A stretch of 64,000 nt of DNA from CAZBWP01 sp964630265 (GCA_964630265.1 CAZVRW010000014.1:3608-67607), one strand, 5' to 3'; positions 31,985 through 41,949 are shown, numbered from the stretch's first letter. Translations and numbers: made by a program. The notes: generated by a model not told the origin, from the letters alone.

Positions 31985-33196
31985 ATGGCCGATGCCGTAA
32001 GGAAGGTGGTTCTCGCGTATTCGGGCGGACTCGACACGTCGGTGCTGTTGCGCTGGCTGAAGGACGCCTACGGCTGCGAGGTGGTGACGTTCACCGCCGA
32101 CGTCGGCCAGGGCGAGGAGTTGGAGCCGGCGCGGCGCAAGGCCGAGATGCTGGGGGTTCGGGAGATCTTCGTCGAGGATCTGCGCGAGACGTTCGTCCGC
32201 GAGTATGTCTTCCCCATGTTCCGGGCGAACGCCCTCTACGAAGGGGTCTATCTGCTCGGCACGTCGATCGCCCGGCCGCTGATCGCCAAGCGGCAGATCG
32301 AGATCGCCGAGGCGGTCGGTGCCGACGCGGTGGCGCACGGGGCCACTGGCAAGGGCAACGACCAGGTGCGCTTCGAACTCACCTACTATGCCCTGAAGCC
32401 GGACATCCGGGTGATCGCGCCGTGGCGCGAATGGGACCTCACCTCCCGATCGAAGTTGATCGAGTACGCCGAGCGCCACCAGATCCCCATCCCCACCGAC
32501 AAGCGCGGCGAGGCACCCTATTCCATGGATGCCAACCTGCTGCACATCTCATACGAGGGCCGCGCCCTCGAGGACCCGTGGCAGGAGCCGGACGAGGGCA
32601 TGTTCCTGCGCACCGTCGCGCCGGAAGCCGCGCCCGACACCCCCGCCGTTGTCGAGATCGATTTCGAAAAGGGTGATCCCGTCGCCGTCGACGGCGAGCG
32701 GTTGTCACCGGCGACGCTGCTCGACCGGCTCAACGTGCTGGCGGGGGCGCATGGCGTCGGCCGCGTCGATCTGGTGGAGAACCGCTTCGTCGGCATGAAG
32801 TCGCGCGGCGTCTACGAGACGCCCGGCGGCACGGTGCTGCTGCACGCGCGCCGGGCCGTCGAGAGCCTGACGCTCGATCGCGGTGCCGCCCACCTCAAGG
32901 ACGAGCTGATGCCGCGCTACGCCGAACTCGTCTACAACGGCTTCTGGTTCGCACCGGAGCGGGAGGCGTTGCAGGCCGCCATCGATCACACCCAGGCGAT
33001 GGTCACCGGCACGGCGCGGCTGAAGCTCTACAAGGGCAACGTCATCGTCACCGGCCGCCGCTCGCCCCTGAGCCTCTACGACGAGAACGTCGCCACCTTC
33101 GAGGCCGACACCGTCTACGACCAGCACGATGCCGAAGGCTTCATCAAGCTGAACGCGTTGCGCCTGCGCTTGGCCCGCGCCCGCCGCGGCGGCTAA
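31985..33196 (+). CDS. argG: argininosuccinate synthase
   Basis: 403 aa, normal length. It joins citrulline and aspartate with ATP in arginine synthesis. The N-type ATP pyrophosphatase P-loop is AYSGGLDTS at residues 11-19. Substrate-binding motifs: YLLGTSIARPLIAK, then HGATGKGNDQVRFE, then EAPYSMDANLLHISYEG, and GNVIVTGRRSPLSLYDE near the end. ATG 31985 starts the conserved N-terminus (MADAVRKVVLAYSGG). Its last 4 bp overlap the end of the convergent small gene at 33193. Confidence 0.97.
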   Translation: MADAVRKVVLAYSGGLDTSVLLRWLKDAYGCEVVTFTADVGQGEELEPARRKAEMLGVREIFVEDLRETFVREYVFPMFRANALYEGVYLLGTSIARPLIAKRQIEIAEAVGADAVAHGATGKGNDQVRFELTYYALKPDIRVIAPWREWDLTSRSKLIEYAERHQIPIPTDKRGEAPYSMDANLLHISYEGRALEDPWQEPDEGMFLRTVAPEAAPDTPAVVEIDFEKGDPVAVDGERLSPATLLDRLNVLAGAHGVGRVDLVENRFVGMKSRGVYETPGGTVLLHARRAVESLTLDRGAAHLKDELMPRYAELVYNGFWFAPEREALQAAIDHTQAMVTGTARLKLYKGNVIVTGRRSPLSLYDENVATFEADTVYDQHDAEGFIKLNALRLRLARARRGG

Positions 33197-33591
33197 TCCT
33201 CGGTCGGGCCGAGCAGCGCGTCCAACTCTTCCTGCGTCAGGGTGACGGCGGCGCCGGCCCGATCCCATCGCCGGTCGTCCGGGCCGCGACGATCGGCCTC
33301 GGTGCGGCGCTCGTCGAGCGTCCGGCGGTCGTCGAAACTGCGAAAGGCATAAGGGCGCACGGCGCCCGGCGGGCTGGGGGTGCGCAGGCCGCTGCCCCGC
33401 CGATCGCGCAGGCCGCGACGGTCGTCCTCGCCGCGGCGGTCGCCGTCGTCGCGCCGGTCGATACCGGCACGGCGTTCGCCAGCACCCGCGTCCGTGCCCA
33501 TCGCTTCCGGGTCAGCCCGGTTCTCGTCGCCCACCGCCATCGCTTCGCCCGCCGTCACCGTCCGACCCTGCGTCTGCAGGATCCGGCCCAC
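33193..33591 (-). CDS. small DRR-repeat protein with FliM-like C-terminal motif, unknown
   Basis: Up to 132 aa (GTG 33591; ATG 33540 also possible). The middle is highly charged with repeated Asp-Arg-Arg units (GIDRRDDGDRRGEDDRRG, then FDDRRTLDERRTEADRRG), predicted disordered. The last 16 residues, TLTQEELDALLGPTED, resemble the N-terminal CheY-binding/EIDALL peptide of FliM and FliN (LSQxEIDALL). No domain is recognised. Coding status is inferred from the tight 4-bp convergent overlap with argG and the ordered motif at the end; composition alone could mislead. Confidence 0.55.
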   Translation of the reverse strand: MGRILQTQGRTVTAGEAMAVGDENRADPEAMGTDAGAGERRAGIDRRDDGDRRGEDDRRGLRDRRGSGLRTPSPPGAVRPYAFRSFDDRRTLDERRTEADRRGPDDRRWDRAGAAVTLTQEELDALLGPTED

Positions 33592-33648
33592 GACCGTAAA
33601 GGCGCATGGTGCAGAAAGCGTAAACCGCGCGCCGGTGATCCGGCCGCC

Positions 33649-34545
33649 CTACGCCTGCCGCTCGGCGATGACGCCGCGGCGGATCTCGCGGGTCCGGGTG
33701 AACATGGCTTCCAGCGTCTCGCCCTCGCCCCAGCGGATGGCGCGTTGCAGCGCCGTCAGGTCTTCTGTGAAGCGCTGCAACATCTCCAGCACCGCCTCGC
33801 GGTTGTTGAGGAAGACGTCGCGCCACATCACCGGATCGGAGGCGGCGATGCGGGTGAAATCGCGGAAGCCGCCGGCCGAGTAGCGGATCACCTCGCGCTT
33901 CAGGTGCTCCTCCAGGTCGGCGGCGGTGGAGACGATGGTGTAGGCGATCAGGTGCGGCAGATGTGAGGTCATCGCCAGCACCATGTCATGGTGCTCGGCG
34001 TCGAGGACGTGCACGGTCATCCCCGCCTGCTCCCACATCGCCCGGATCCGGGCGAGTGCCCCCGGATCGGTGCCGGGCGGCGGCGTCAGCACACAGAACC
34101 GGCCGTCGAACAGCTCGGCGAAGCCGGCGGCCGGGCCGGAGTGCTCGGTACCGGCGATGGGGTGGCCGGGCACCAAGTGCACGCCTTCGGGCAGGTGCGG
34201 GTCCACGTCGCGGATCACCGACTGCTTGGTCGAGCCGACGTCGGTGACAATGCAGCCGGGCTTGAGGCTCGGCGCCATCGCCGCCGCGATCCCGGCATAG
34301 GCACCAAGCGGCGTGCCGAGGACGACGATGTCGGCGCCGTCGACCACCTGCCGCGGATCGGTGGTCATGGTGTCGGCGAGACCCAGGTCGCGCACGGTGT
34401 CGAGGGTCTTGTGGCTGCGCGCGCACACCGCGATGTGCCCGGCGGCGGCATCTCGGCGCAGCCGGCGGGCCAACGACGAGCCGATCAGCCCGACGCCGAT
34501 CAGCGCGATGCGCTCGACGTGGAACAGCGGAGCGGGCGCGGTCAT
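33649..34545 (-). CDS. tyrC: prephenate / cyclohexadienyl dehydrogenase
   Basis: 298 aa, NAD(P)+-dependent oxidative decarboxylation of prephenate or arogenate toward tyrosine. Rossmann motif GVGLIGSS (residues 17-24). Catalytic histidine region PGHPIAGTEHSGP, then LTPPPGTDP, and the helical dimerisation domain with HLPHLIAYTIV and YSAGGFRDFTRIAASDPVMWRD. ATG 34545 overlaps the hisC stop (ATGA). Final enzyme of the three-gene aromatic amino-acid operon here. Confidence 0.94.
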   Translation of the reverse strand: MTAPAPLFHVERIALIGVGLIGSSLARRLRRDAAAGHIAVCARSHKTLDTVRDLGLADTMTTDPRQVVDGADIVVLGTPLGAYAGIAAAMAPSLKPGCIVTDVGSTKQSVIRDVDPHLPEGVHLVPGHPIAGTEHSGPAAGFAELFDGRFCVLTPPPGTDPGALARIRAMWEQAGMTVHVLDAEHHDMVLAMTSHLPHLIAYTIVSTAADLEEHLKREVIRYSAGGFRDFTRIAASDPVMWRDVFLNNREAVLEMLQRFTEDLTALQRAIRWGEGETLEAMFTRTREIRRGVIAERQA

Positions 34546-35645
34546 GATGCGAGAAACGCCTCCACGGCGGCGACCGCGGCCCGCATCTCGTCCTCGCGGC
34601 CGATGGTGATGCGGAGCGCGTCGGGCAATCCATAGCCGGCCATGCGCCGGGCGATGATGCCGCGCGCCTTGAGAAAAGCGTCCGCCGCCTCGGCGTTGCG
34701 GTTGGAGACCTTGGGAAAACGCGTCAGCACGAAGTTGCCGTAGCTTTTCGGCACATCGAGACCAAGGGTCCGAAGCCGCTCCGTCGTCCAGGCGCGCCAC
34801 TCGGCGTTGTGGGCGCGGGCCATCGCGACGAACGCCTGGTCCCCGAGCGCGGCGAGCCCGGCGACCTGGGCCGGTGTCGCGACATTGAAGGGATTGCGGG
34901 CGCGGTTGAGCACATCGGCAACCGCCGGCGGACAGTAGGCCCAGCCGAGGCGCGCGCCGCCGAGGCCGTAGATTTTCGAGAACGTCCGGGTGGTCACCAC
35001 ATTGACGGACGCATCGACCAGCGCCTCGCCGGCTTCGTAGTCGTCAGCCTCCATGTATTCCGCATAGGCGGCGTCGATCACCAGCAGGACCCGGTCGGGC
35101 AGTCCCGCATGCAGCCGGCGCAGTGCGCTTGCCGGCAGATAGCTGCCGGTGGGGTTGTTCGGATTGGCGAGGAAGACGAGGCGCGTGCGCTCGTTCACCG
35201 CGGCAAGGATAGCGTCGACGTCAGCGGTGAGGTCGATTTCGGGCACGGCGACCGGCGTCGCGCCGGCGGTGCGGGCGGCGATGGCATACATGAGGAAGCC
35301 GTGCACGGTGTGGACGACCTCGTCGCCCGGGCCGGCATACGCGCGACAGAGCAGCCCCAACAGTTCGTCCGAACCGGCGCCGCAGACGATGCGATCGTCG
35401 TCGAGATCCAGGTGTTCCGCGATGGCTCGGCGCAGCGCCGAACAGCCGCCGTCCGGATAACGGTGAATGTCGGCGGCGGTGGCAGCGAGCGCCTCGACGG
35501 CGAGCGGGCTGGGTCCGAGCGCGCTCTCGTTCGACGCCAGCTTGATGATCCGCTTGACCCCGGGGACCGACGACTCACCACCAACGTACGGCTGAATGTC
35601 GAGCAGGCCCGGACGGGGAACGGGACGGGACGCGGCCGCACTCAT
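34542..35645 (-). CDS. hisC: histidinol-phosphate / aromatic aminotransferase
   Basis: 367 aa, fold-type I PLP aminotransferase. Motifs: KLASNESALGPSP, then CGAGSDELLGLLCRAY, then LVFLANPNNPTGSYLP, then VIDAAYAEYM; the PLP lysine is in TRTFSKIYGLGG, with RARNPFNVATPAQVA after it. In this context (between a chorismate mutase and a prephenate dehydrogenase) it probably also transaminates aromatic 2-oxo acids or prephenate. ATG 35645 overlaps the TGA of the chorismate mutase gene (ATGA). Confidence 0.94.
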   Translation of the reverse strand: MSAAASRPVPRPGLLDIQPYVGGESSVPGVKRIIKLASNESALGPSPLAVEALAATAADIHRYPDGGCSALRRAIAEHLDLDDDRIVCGAGSDELLGLLCRAYAGPGDEVVHTVHGFLMYAIAARTAGATPVAVPEIDLTADVDAILAAVNERTRLVFLANPNNPTGSYLPASALRRLHAGLPDRVLLVIDAAYAEYMEADDYEAGEALVDASVNVVTTRTFSKIYGLGGARLGWAYCPPAVADVLNRARNPFNVATPAQVAGLAALGDQAFVAMARAHNAEWRAWTTERLRTLGLDVPKSYGNFVLTRFPKVSNRNAEAADAFLKARGIIARRMAGYGLPDALRITIGREDEMRAAVAAVEAFLAS

Positions 35646-36616
35646 CCGGCGGGCGTACCGGCAGGCTTGCCGGTGCGCCGCCCGGCGCCGCGCGCCGGCG
35701 CGGTCACGGTCGGCGGCGATGCCGCGGCGGATTTGGCGGGCGCCGGATCCGCCGGCGCCAATTCCGAAGAAGTCAGCGGCCGGGCATAGCCGCCGAGCCG
35801 GATGCACCGCTTGAACATGCTGCCGAAGCGCTCCTCAAGGGCAGCGAGGCGCGGGTCGTCGGGCGCCACCCAGGCATCGATCTCGAACAGGTAGAGCCAG
35901 GCACCGGTCCCCGAGTCCTCGCGCCACTGCACCACGAGCGTCGGTGCCAGCCCAATGTCGGTGAGCGTCTTACGCACGTGGTTGAGGCCGAGGCCCGGTT
36001 CCAGGTCGAGGCCGAACAGCGAACGGTCTCGGCCGCAGGGCGTCCACGCGATCGGGCAGACGATCAGCGCTTCCAGATCGCCACCAACGCCGTTGCCACG
36101 ACCGGCGAACGGCAGCCGTCCGATGATCCTGGGGGCACCCGGCTGGTTGGTGACGATGTGCCGCCACCACGGGTCGGCGTCGTCGTGCGCCACCATCGGC
36201 AGCACGCCGACCGTGGCATCCTGGCGGTGCACGGCCTCCAGCACCGAACGGACCGAGGCGTGCCGGGTCATCGGCGCGGCGCTGCCGAAGTGGTCGCGCG
36301 CCAGATCCCAATAGCCGCCGTTTTCCAGGGGCGTGAACACGGCGACGGAGAACGGCCCCTCGAAGGCCAGCGTCGCCGTGATGAGCAGCCGCCAGATCGC
36401 CGCGAGGTCGCGCTTCGGGAACGCCCCGCGGTGACGGCCGATGAGGCGATAGATGATTTCCGCCTCGCGTGCGGGGCGAATCTTGATCGCCGCGTCGCGC
36501 TTCAAGGCGCGCACCTGCTCGACCAGTTCGGTGCGGGCAATCACCAGATCCTGGATCTGGTCGTCGATTTCGTCGATCTTCCGCCGAACGGCGTCCAGTG
36601 AGGCGTCCGTGGTCAT
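35642..36616 (-). CDS. chorismate mutase (type II) with long C-terminal extension
   Basis: 324 aa. Residues about 6-90 are an all-helical AroQ-type chorismate mutase (VRRKIDEIDDQIQDLVIARTE, then KIRPAREAEIIYRL). The following ~180 residues (SVAVFTPLENGGYWDLARDH, HASVRSVLEAVHRQDATVGVLP) look like a reduced prephenate dehydratase-type region but lack a recognisable TRF or ACT catalytic/regulatory motif. The final 45 residues are Ala/Pro-rich and disordered. It makes prephenate for the two genes downstream. Divergent from metX by 158 bp. Confidence 0.82.
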   Translation of the reverse strand: MTTDASLDAVRRKIDEIDDQIQDLVIARTELVEQVRALKRDAAIKIRPAREAEIIYRLIGRHRGAFPKRDLAAIWRLLITATLAFEGPFSVAVFTPLENGGYWDLARDHFGSAAPMTRHASVRSVLEAVHRQDATVGVLPMVAHDDADPWWRHIVTNQPGAPRIIGRLPFAGRGNGVGGDLEALIVCPIAWTPCGRDRSLFGLDLEPGLGLNHVRKTLTDIGLAPTLVVQWREDSGTGAWLYLFEIDAWVAPDDPRLAALEERFGSMFKRCIRLGGYARPLTSSELAPADPAPAKSAAASPPTVTAPARGAGRRTGKPAGTPAG

Positions 36617-36714
36617 GGTCCGGTTCCGGGAATGTGGCCACGCGGCCGCAGGGTGCCGCGCCGCGCGGGCCCGATAGAAATACTGACCCGTCCGTGGGAA
36701 CGCAAAAGAAAACG

Positions 36715-36743
36715 TTGACTCGGCCCGAGGCGGGTTTCTAGCT
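36715..36743 (+). promoter_or_regulatory. possible metX promoter
   Basis: TTGACT (36715-36720), 17 bp spacer, CTAGCT (36738-36743), about 32 bp before the metX ATG. The -35 is good and the -10 poor, but it is the only sigma-70-like pair in the 158-bp divergent region. I looked for a SAM-II-type riboswitch, common before alphaproteobacterial metX, and did not find its conserved core. Confidence 0.3.
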
Positions 36744-36774
36744 CTCCCGCTCCGGCCCCTGGGACGCGACGCTG

Positions 36775-37973
<1,199 letters not shown>

Positions 37974-37977
<4 letters not shown>

Positions 37978-38594
37978 GAGCGCCGTCACGCGTACCCCTG
38001 CGCGGCGATCTGCAGATCATCGCCGACATGATCGCCCCCGGCACGCGGGTGCTCGACGTCGGCTGTGGCGATGGCGCGCTGCTGGACTACCTCGTGCACG
38101 AAAAAGGCGTCGACGGCCGCGGCATCGAATTGTCGACCGATGGCGTCAACGCGCTGGTCAGCGCCGGCCTCGCGGTGATCCAGGGCGACGCCGATTCGGA
38201 CCTCTACGACTATCCCGACGCCGCCTTCGACTACGTGGTGCTGAGCCAGACCCTGCAAGCGGTGGAGGCGCCGCGCATCGTCCTCGAACAGTTGTTGCGC
38301 ATCGGCCGCCGCGCCATCGTCTCCCTGCCCAACTTCGGCCACTGGCGGGTTCGCTGGTTTTTGCTGGTGCATGGGCGGATGCCGATGAGCGGCGCCCTGC
38401 CCTATGCGTGGTGGAACACGCCGAACATCCACCTGTGCACCATCAAGGACTTTGTCGCCCTGTGCGAGTCCCTGCAGATCGGGATCGAGCGCAGCGTCTG
38501 CCTGGATTCCAACGGCAAGCCGCACCGCATTGGCCGCGGCCTGCGCTTCGCCAATCTGCTCGGCGAGCAGGCCGTCTTCCTGCTGCGCCGCTGA
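37974..38594 (+). CDS. metW: methionine biosynthesis protein MetW
   Basis: 206 aa, class I methyltransferase fold with SAM motif RVLDVGCGDGALLDYL, then YPDAAFDYVVLSQTLQ, then VSLPNFGHWRVRWFLL and PYAWWNTPNIHLCTIKDF, the MetW-specific signature. It acts with MetX in converting homoserine to its O-acyl ester; a methyl transfer has not been its accepted role. Coupled to metX by ATGA. Confidence 0.95.
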
Positions 38595-38627
38595 CCCTGC
38601 CCAACGCCCCATTCGAGTCCGTCCGCC

Positions 38628-39716
38628 ATGTCGACAGTCAGCCCCGGCAGCCCCGGCAGCCCAAGCATCCCCGGCAGCCCACGCGATCCATTGCGAACGA
38701 TCGCGCTGACGCTGTTCATCCTGATCGCCGTCGTGGTCATCCTCGTTCAAGGACGCGCCATCCTGGTGCCGATCGCCATCGCCATCGTCATCTGGTACAT
38801 CATCGTCGCATTGTCGCAGGTCATCGCCCGCCTGGCGATCTTCGGGCGCCGGCTGCCGCGGTCCTGGTGCGCCACCGCGGCAATCGGCTGCGTGTTTCTC
38901 GCCTGCTTCATGTTCGTCGAACTCATCCGGCACAGCATTGCGGCCATTCAGGAGGCCGCCCCCCGCTACCAGGAGCGGCTGGATGGATTGCTGCAGCAGG
39001 GCGGCGACATCTTCGGGTTCGGTGACGCGCGCAGCCTGACGCAGATCTCGCACGACATCGACCTGCGCGTTGTCGCCGAGTATTTCGTATCCGCCGCGAC
39101 ACCCATCGCCTTCGACGGCATCATGATCTTCTTCTACGTGGTTTTCCTGCTGGTCCAGCAGCGGTACATGGCGCCGAAGCTCCGCGCCATCATCAGCGAC
39201 CCCGTGCGTCGCCAAGCCATCGAGGGCGTGGTCCAGGAGATCCACGGCGAGGTGCGCAAGTACATCGGCGTGATGTCCTTCCTCGCACTGGTCACCGGCG
39301 CCATCACCTATCTGGTGCTGACCCTGGTCGGGATCGATTTCCCGATCCTGTGGTCGGTGGTGATCGGGCTGTTCAGCTTCATCCCGACCATCGGCACCGC
39401 CTTTGGCATCGTGCTGCCGGCGGCCCTCGCCGTGTTGCAGTTCGGCATCGGGGGCGAGTTCGCGATCGTGCTGGCCACTCTCGGCGCGGCGCAGATCCTG
39501 CTCAACAATGTCGGCCAGCCGGCGCTGATGGGACGGTCCCTGAACCTCAGCCCGTTCATGGTGCTTGTGACGCTCTCGACGTGGGGAGCGATCTGGGGGG
39601 TCGTCGGCGCCGTCCTCAGCGTGCCGATCACCGTCTCCATGGCCATCATCTTCTCGCACTTCCCGTCGACCCGGTGGGTCGCGGTGCTTCTGTCGAGCCA
39701 GGGAAAGCCCCGCTGA
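38628..39716 (+). CDS. AI-2E family transporter (PerM/YdiK-like permease)
   Basis: 362 aa, about 8 membrane helices. The N-terminal 20 residues are a Ser/Pro/Gly repeat (PGSPGSPSIPGSP), then the first paired helices (TLFILIAVVVILVQGRAILV). The family signature appears late as FPILWSVVIGLFSFIPTIGT and NNVGQPALMGRSLNLSP. Members include exporters of autoinducer-2, Na+(Li+)/H+ antiporters and PerM; the substrate is unknown. It follows metW after 33 bp and may be co-transcribed. Confidence 0.88.
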   Translation: MSTVSPGSPGSPSIPGSPRDPLRTIALTLFILIAVVVILVQGRAILVPIAIAIVIWYIIVALSQVIARLAIFGRRLPRSWCATAAIGCVFLACFMFVELIRHSIAAIQEAAPRYQERLDGLLQQGGDIFGFGDARSLTQISHDIDLRVVAEYFVSAATPIAFDGIMIFFYVVFLLVQQRYMAPKLRAIISDPVRRQAIEGVVQEIHGEVRKYIGVMSFLALVTGAITYLVLTLVGIDFPILWSVVIGLFSFIPTIGTAFGIVLPAALAVLQFGIGGEFAIVLATLGAAQILLNNVGQPALMGRSLNLSPFMVLVTLSTWGAIWGVVGAVLSVPITVSMAIIFSHFPSTRWVAVLLSSQGKPR

Positions 39717-39735
39717 CCGGGCGCCTCCGCCCCCG

Positions 39736-40449
39736 CTACCGCGTGCCGATGGGGACATACGACGTGGCGCGGGCCGTCTCGGCGGTGAACCGCCCCGAGT
39801 AGATCTCCTTCGATGCCTCGACGATGATGACGCCGGCGAGGCCGGTGAACCAGCGCCGGCCCACCTGTTCCAGCGCCGCCGCGGCGGACAGCACCACGTT
39901 CGAATTGACCGGCGGCACGTAGAGCGCGGTATCCGTCCGCTGCACCGCGAACAGCGTGTCGCCGAGCCCCCGCGTGAGTTGGCCCGGCGAATAGGGCCGG
40001 CCGAAACCAAGCGGCGTGCGCTCCAGTTGCGCCCACAGGCCGCGGCGGTTGGGCACGACGATCAGCAGCCGCCCGCCATCGGTCAGCACCCGCCACAATT
40101 CGCGCAGCAGGGGCCGCGTCGGCTCGGCGCACTCCAGCGCGTGCACCACGAGGATCCGATCCATCGACCGGTCGGCGAACGGCAGTTCCAACTCGTTGAC
40201 CAGTGCGGTCAGGCGCGGACCCTCGCTCGGCCAGGGGACGACGCCCTGCGCCTGCGGCATCGTCGCCAGCGCCCGGGCCGCCTCCGCACGGAACGCCCCC
40301 AAGTAGGGGGTGGCATAGCCGATCCCGAGCACGCTCAGGCCGTGCACGTCCGGCCACATCGCCCGGATGCGCCGGCCGATCATCCGCCGTGCGACGCGGC
40401 CCAGGCCGGAGGCGTAGAAATCACGCAGGTCGATGGCATCCGTCCACAT
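39736..40449 (-). CDS. class I SAM-dependent methyltransferase-like protein
   Basis: 237 aa from ATG 40449 (MWTDAIDLRDFYAS); ATG 40458 would add 3 residues. SAM-type fold: SVLGIGYATPYLGAF replaces the usual DxGxGxG motif, and ADRSMDRILVVHALECAEP is the motif-IV-like strand, with LTDGGRLLIVVPNRRG after it. The first motif lacks the canonical acidic residue, so SAM binding may be weak. Divergent from gloB (75 bp between starts), a pairing often seen in alphaproteobacteria. Substrate unknown. Confidence 0.85.
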   Translation of the reverse strand: MWTDAIDLRDFYASGLGRVARRMIGRRIRAMWPDVHGLSVLGIGYATPYLGAFRAEAARALATMPQAQGVVPWPSEGPRLTALVNELELPFADRSMDRILVVHALECAEPTRPLLRELWRVLTDGGRLLIVVPNRRGLWAQLERTPLGFGRPYSPGQLTRGLGDTLFAVQRTDTALYVPPVNSNVVLSAAAALEQVGRRWFTGLAGVIIVEASKEIYSGRFTAETARATSYVPIGTR

Positions 40450-40524
40450 GACACCCACATGTAGCGCACCCTGGGTCGTCGGCGATAGTATCGGTGTTCG
40501 CCGTCGGCCATGCGGAGACCGCTA

Positions 40525-41298
40525 ATGCCCGAACCGTTGCAGATCCACCAGATTCCGGTCCTGCAGGACAATTACATCTACCTGGCGCGAGATCCGGAGA
40601 GCGGTGCCTGCGCCGCCGTCGATCCAGCCGTCGCCGAGCCGGTTTTGGCGGCGCTCGACGAACTGGGCTGGCGCCTCACCCACATCCTCAACACCCACCA
40701 CCACGGCGACCACGTCGGTGGCAATCTGGCGCTGAAGGCGGCGACCGGTTGCACCATCGTCGGCAATCGCGCCGATGCCCGCCGCATTCCCGGCATCGAC
40801 GTCATGGTGGCCGACGGCGACAGCTTCGACCTCGGCGCCCAGCGGGCCCTCGTGTTCGACGTCTCCGGCCACACCGTCGGCCACATCGCCTACTGGTTTG
40901 CCGACAGCGCCGCGGTATTCTGTGGGGACACCCTGTTCGGGCTCGGCTGTGGCCGGTTGTTCGAGGGCACGCCCGAGCAGATGTGGTCGAGCCTCGGCAA
41001 GCTGCGCGACCTGCCCGCAGAAACCCGCGTCTATTGCGCCCACGAGTACACCCAGGCCAACGCCCGCTTCGCCCTCACCATCGAGCCCGAGAACGCCGCG
41101 CTGCGGGCCCGGGCGCGGACGATCGATGCGCTGCGCGCCGCCGGCCGGCCGACGGTGCCCTCCACCATCGGCGAGGAGCGGGCGACCAACCCGTTCCTCC
41201 GGGCCGACGGCGAGGATCTCCGGCGCGCCGCCGGGCTGGCCGGTCGCGATGCCGTCGCCGCCTTCGCCGAGATCCGCCGCCGCAAGGACGTTTTCTGA
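40525..41298 (+). CDS. gloB: hydroxyacylglutathione hydrolase (glyoxalase II)
   Basis: 257 aa, metallo-beta-lactamase fold hydrolase that releases D-lactate from S-lactoylglutathione in methylglyoxal detoxification. Binuclear metal site THHHGDH: H58, H60, D62, H63; further ligands in VSGHTVGHIAYWF, in FCGDTLFGLGCGRLFEGT and in YCAHEYTQANARFAL. Start ATG 40525 follows CGGAGA; an upstream in-frame ATG at 40510 is less likely. A glutathione S-transferase follows 10 bp later, fitting glutathione-dependent detoxification. Confidence 0.95.
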   Translation: MPEPLQIHQIPVLQDNYIYLARDPESGACAAVDPAVAEPVLAALDELGWRLTHILNTHHHGDHVGGNLALKAATGCTIVGNRADARRIPGIDVMVADGDSFDLGAQRALVFDVSGHTVGHIAYWFADSAAVFCGDTLFGLGCGRLFEGTPEQMWSSLGKLRDLPAETRVYCAHEYTQANARFALTIEPENAALRARARTIDALRAAGRPTVPSTIGEERATNPFLRADGEDLRRAAGLAGRDAVAAFAEIRRRKDVF

Positions 41299-41308
41299 GG
41301 GCCATCCC

Positions 41309-41917
41309 ATGAAACTGCGCTACTCGCCGACCTCGCCCTACACGCGGAAGGTCACCGTCACTGCGCTCGAGACGGGTCTCGATGAGCGCATCGAACGGCT
41401 CGCGACGAACGTCTGGGACCCGGCCACCGACATCGCCCGGGACAACCCGCTCGGCAAGGTGCCGGCGTTGATCCTGAAGGACGGCTCGGTGCTGTTCGAC
41501 TCGCCGGTGATCTGCGAATACCTGGACAGCCTGCACGACGGCCCGAAGCTCATCCCGCTGTCGGGGCCGGAGCGCTGGACGGCGCTGCGCCGCCAAGCGC
41601 AAGCCGACGGCGTCCTCGACGCCGGCGTGCTGCGCCTCTTGGAGAGCCGTCGGCCCGAGCCGCAGCGGTCATCGACCTGGGACGCGCGGCAGGCTGCCGT
41701 CGTCGCCCGTGGGCTCAACGCCTTCGAAGCCGAGGCGGTAACGCTCGACGGTCCGCCAACCATCGGCCATATCGCCCTTGGCTGCTGCCTCGGCTGGCTC
41801 GAGCTGCGCTTCCCGCACGAGGATTGGCGCGCCACGCGGCCGGCCCTCGCGGCATGGTACGAGGCGTTCGCCGCACGGCCATCGATGCTGGCGACACAGC
41901 CCGCCGAGCCCGCCTGA
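41309..41917 (+). CDS. glutathione S-transferase family protein
   Basis: 202 aa. N-terminal thioredoxin-like domain (KLRYSPTSPYTRKV, with Ser/Tyr near the glutathione thiol; NPLGKVPALIL with the cis-Pro; LFDSPVICEYLD for gamma-glutamyl binding). C-terminal all-helical domain (residues about 85-200, TIGHIALGCCLGWLELRFP). Co-transcribed with gloB. Actual activity (conjugation, peroxidase or dehalogenase) cannot be told. Confidence 0.93.
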   Translation: MKLRYSPTSPYTRKVTVTALETGLDERIERLATNVWDPATDIARDNPLGKVPALILKDGSVLFDSPVICEYLDSLHDGPKLIPLSGPERWTALRRQAQADGVLDAGVLRLLESRRPEPQRSSTWDARQAAVVARGLNAFEAEAVTLDGPPTIGHIALGCCLGWLELRFPHEDWRATRPALAAWYEAFAARPSMLATQPAEPA

Positions 41918-41941
41918 CCGGCCGGGCGCGCGCCCGGCCGG
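41918..41941. terminator. perfect 24-bp palindrome between convergent genes
   Basis: CCGGCCGGGCGC/GCGCCCGGCCGG, 12-bp arms and no loop, beginning at the base after the GST stop and ending 8 bp before the convergent DUF2892 gene. It can form a hairpin in either transcript; no U-run, so a bidirectional terminator is inferred only from position. Confidence 0.5.
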
Positions 41942-41949
41942 CCAAGCGC

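Noticed and set aside
36617..36774. SAM-II or other SAM riboswitch before metX
   Set aside because: Searched by eye for the conserved SAM-II core and pseudoknot; the 158 bp contain no match.
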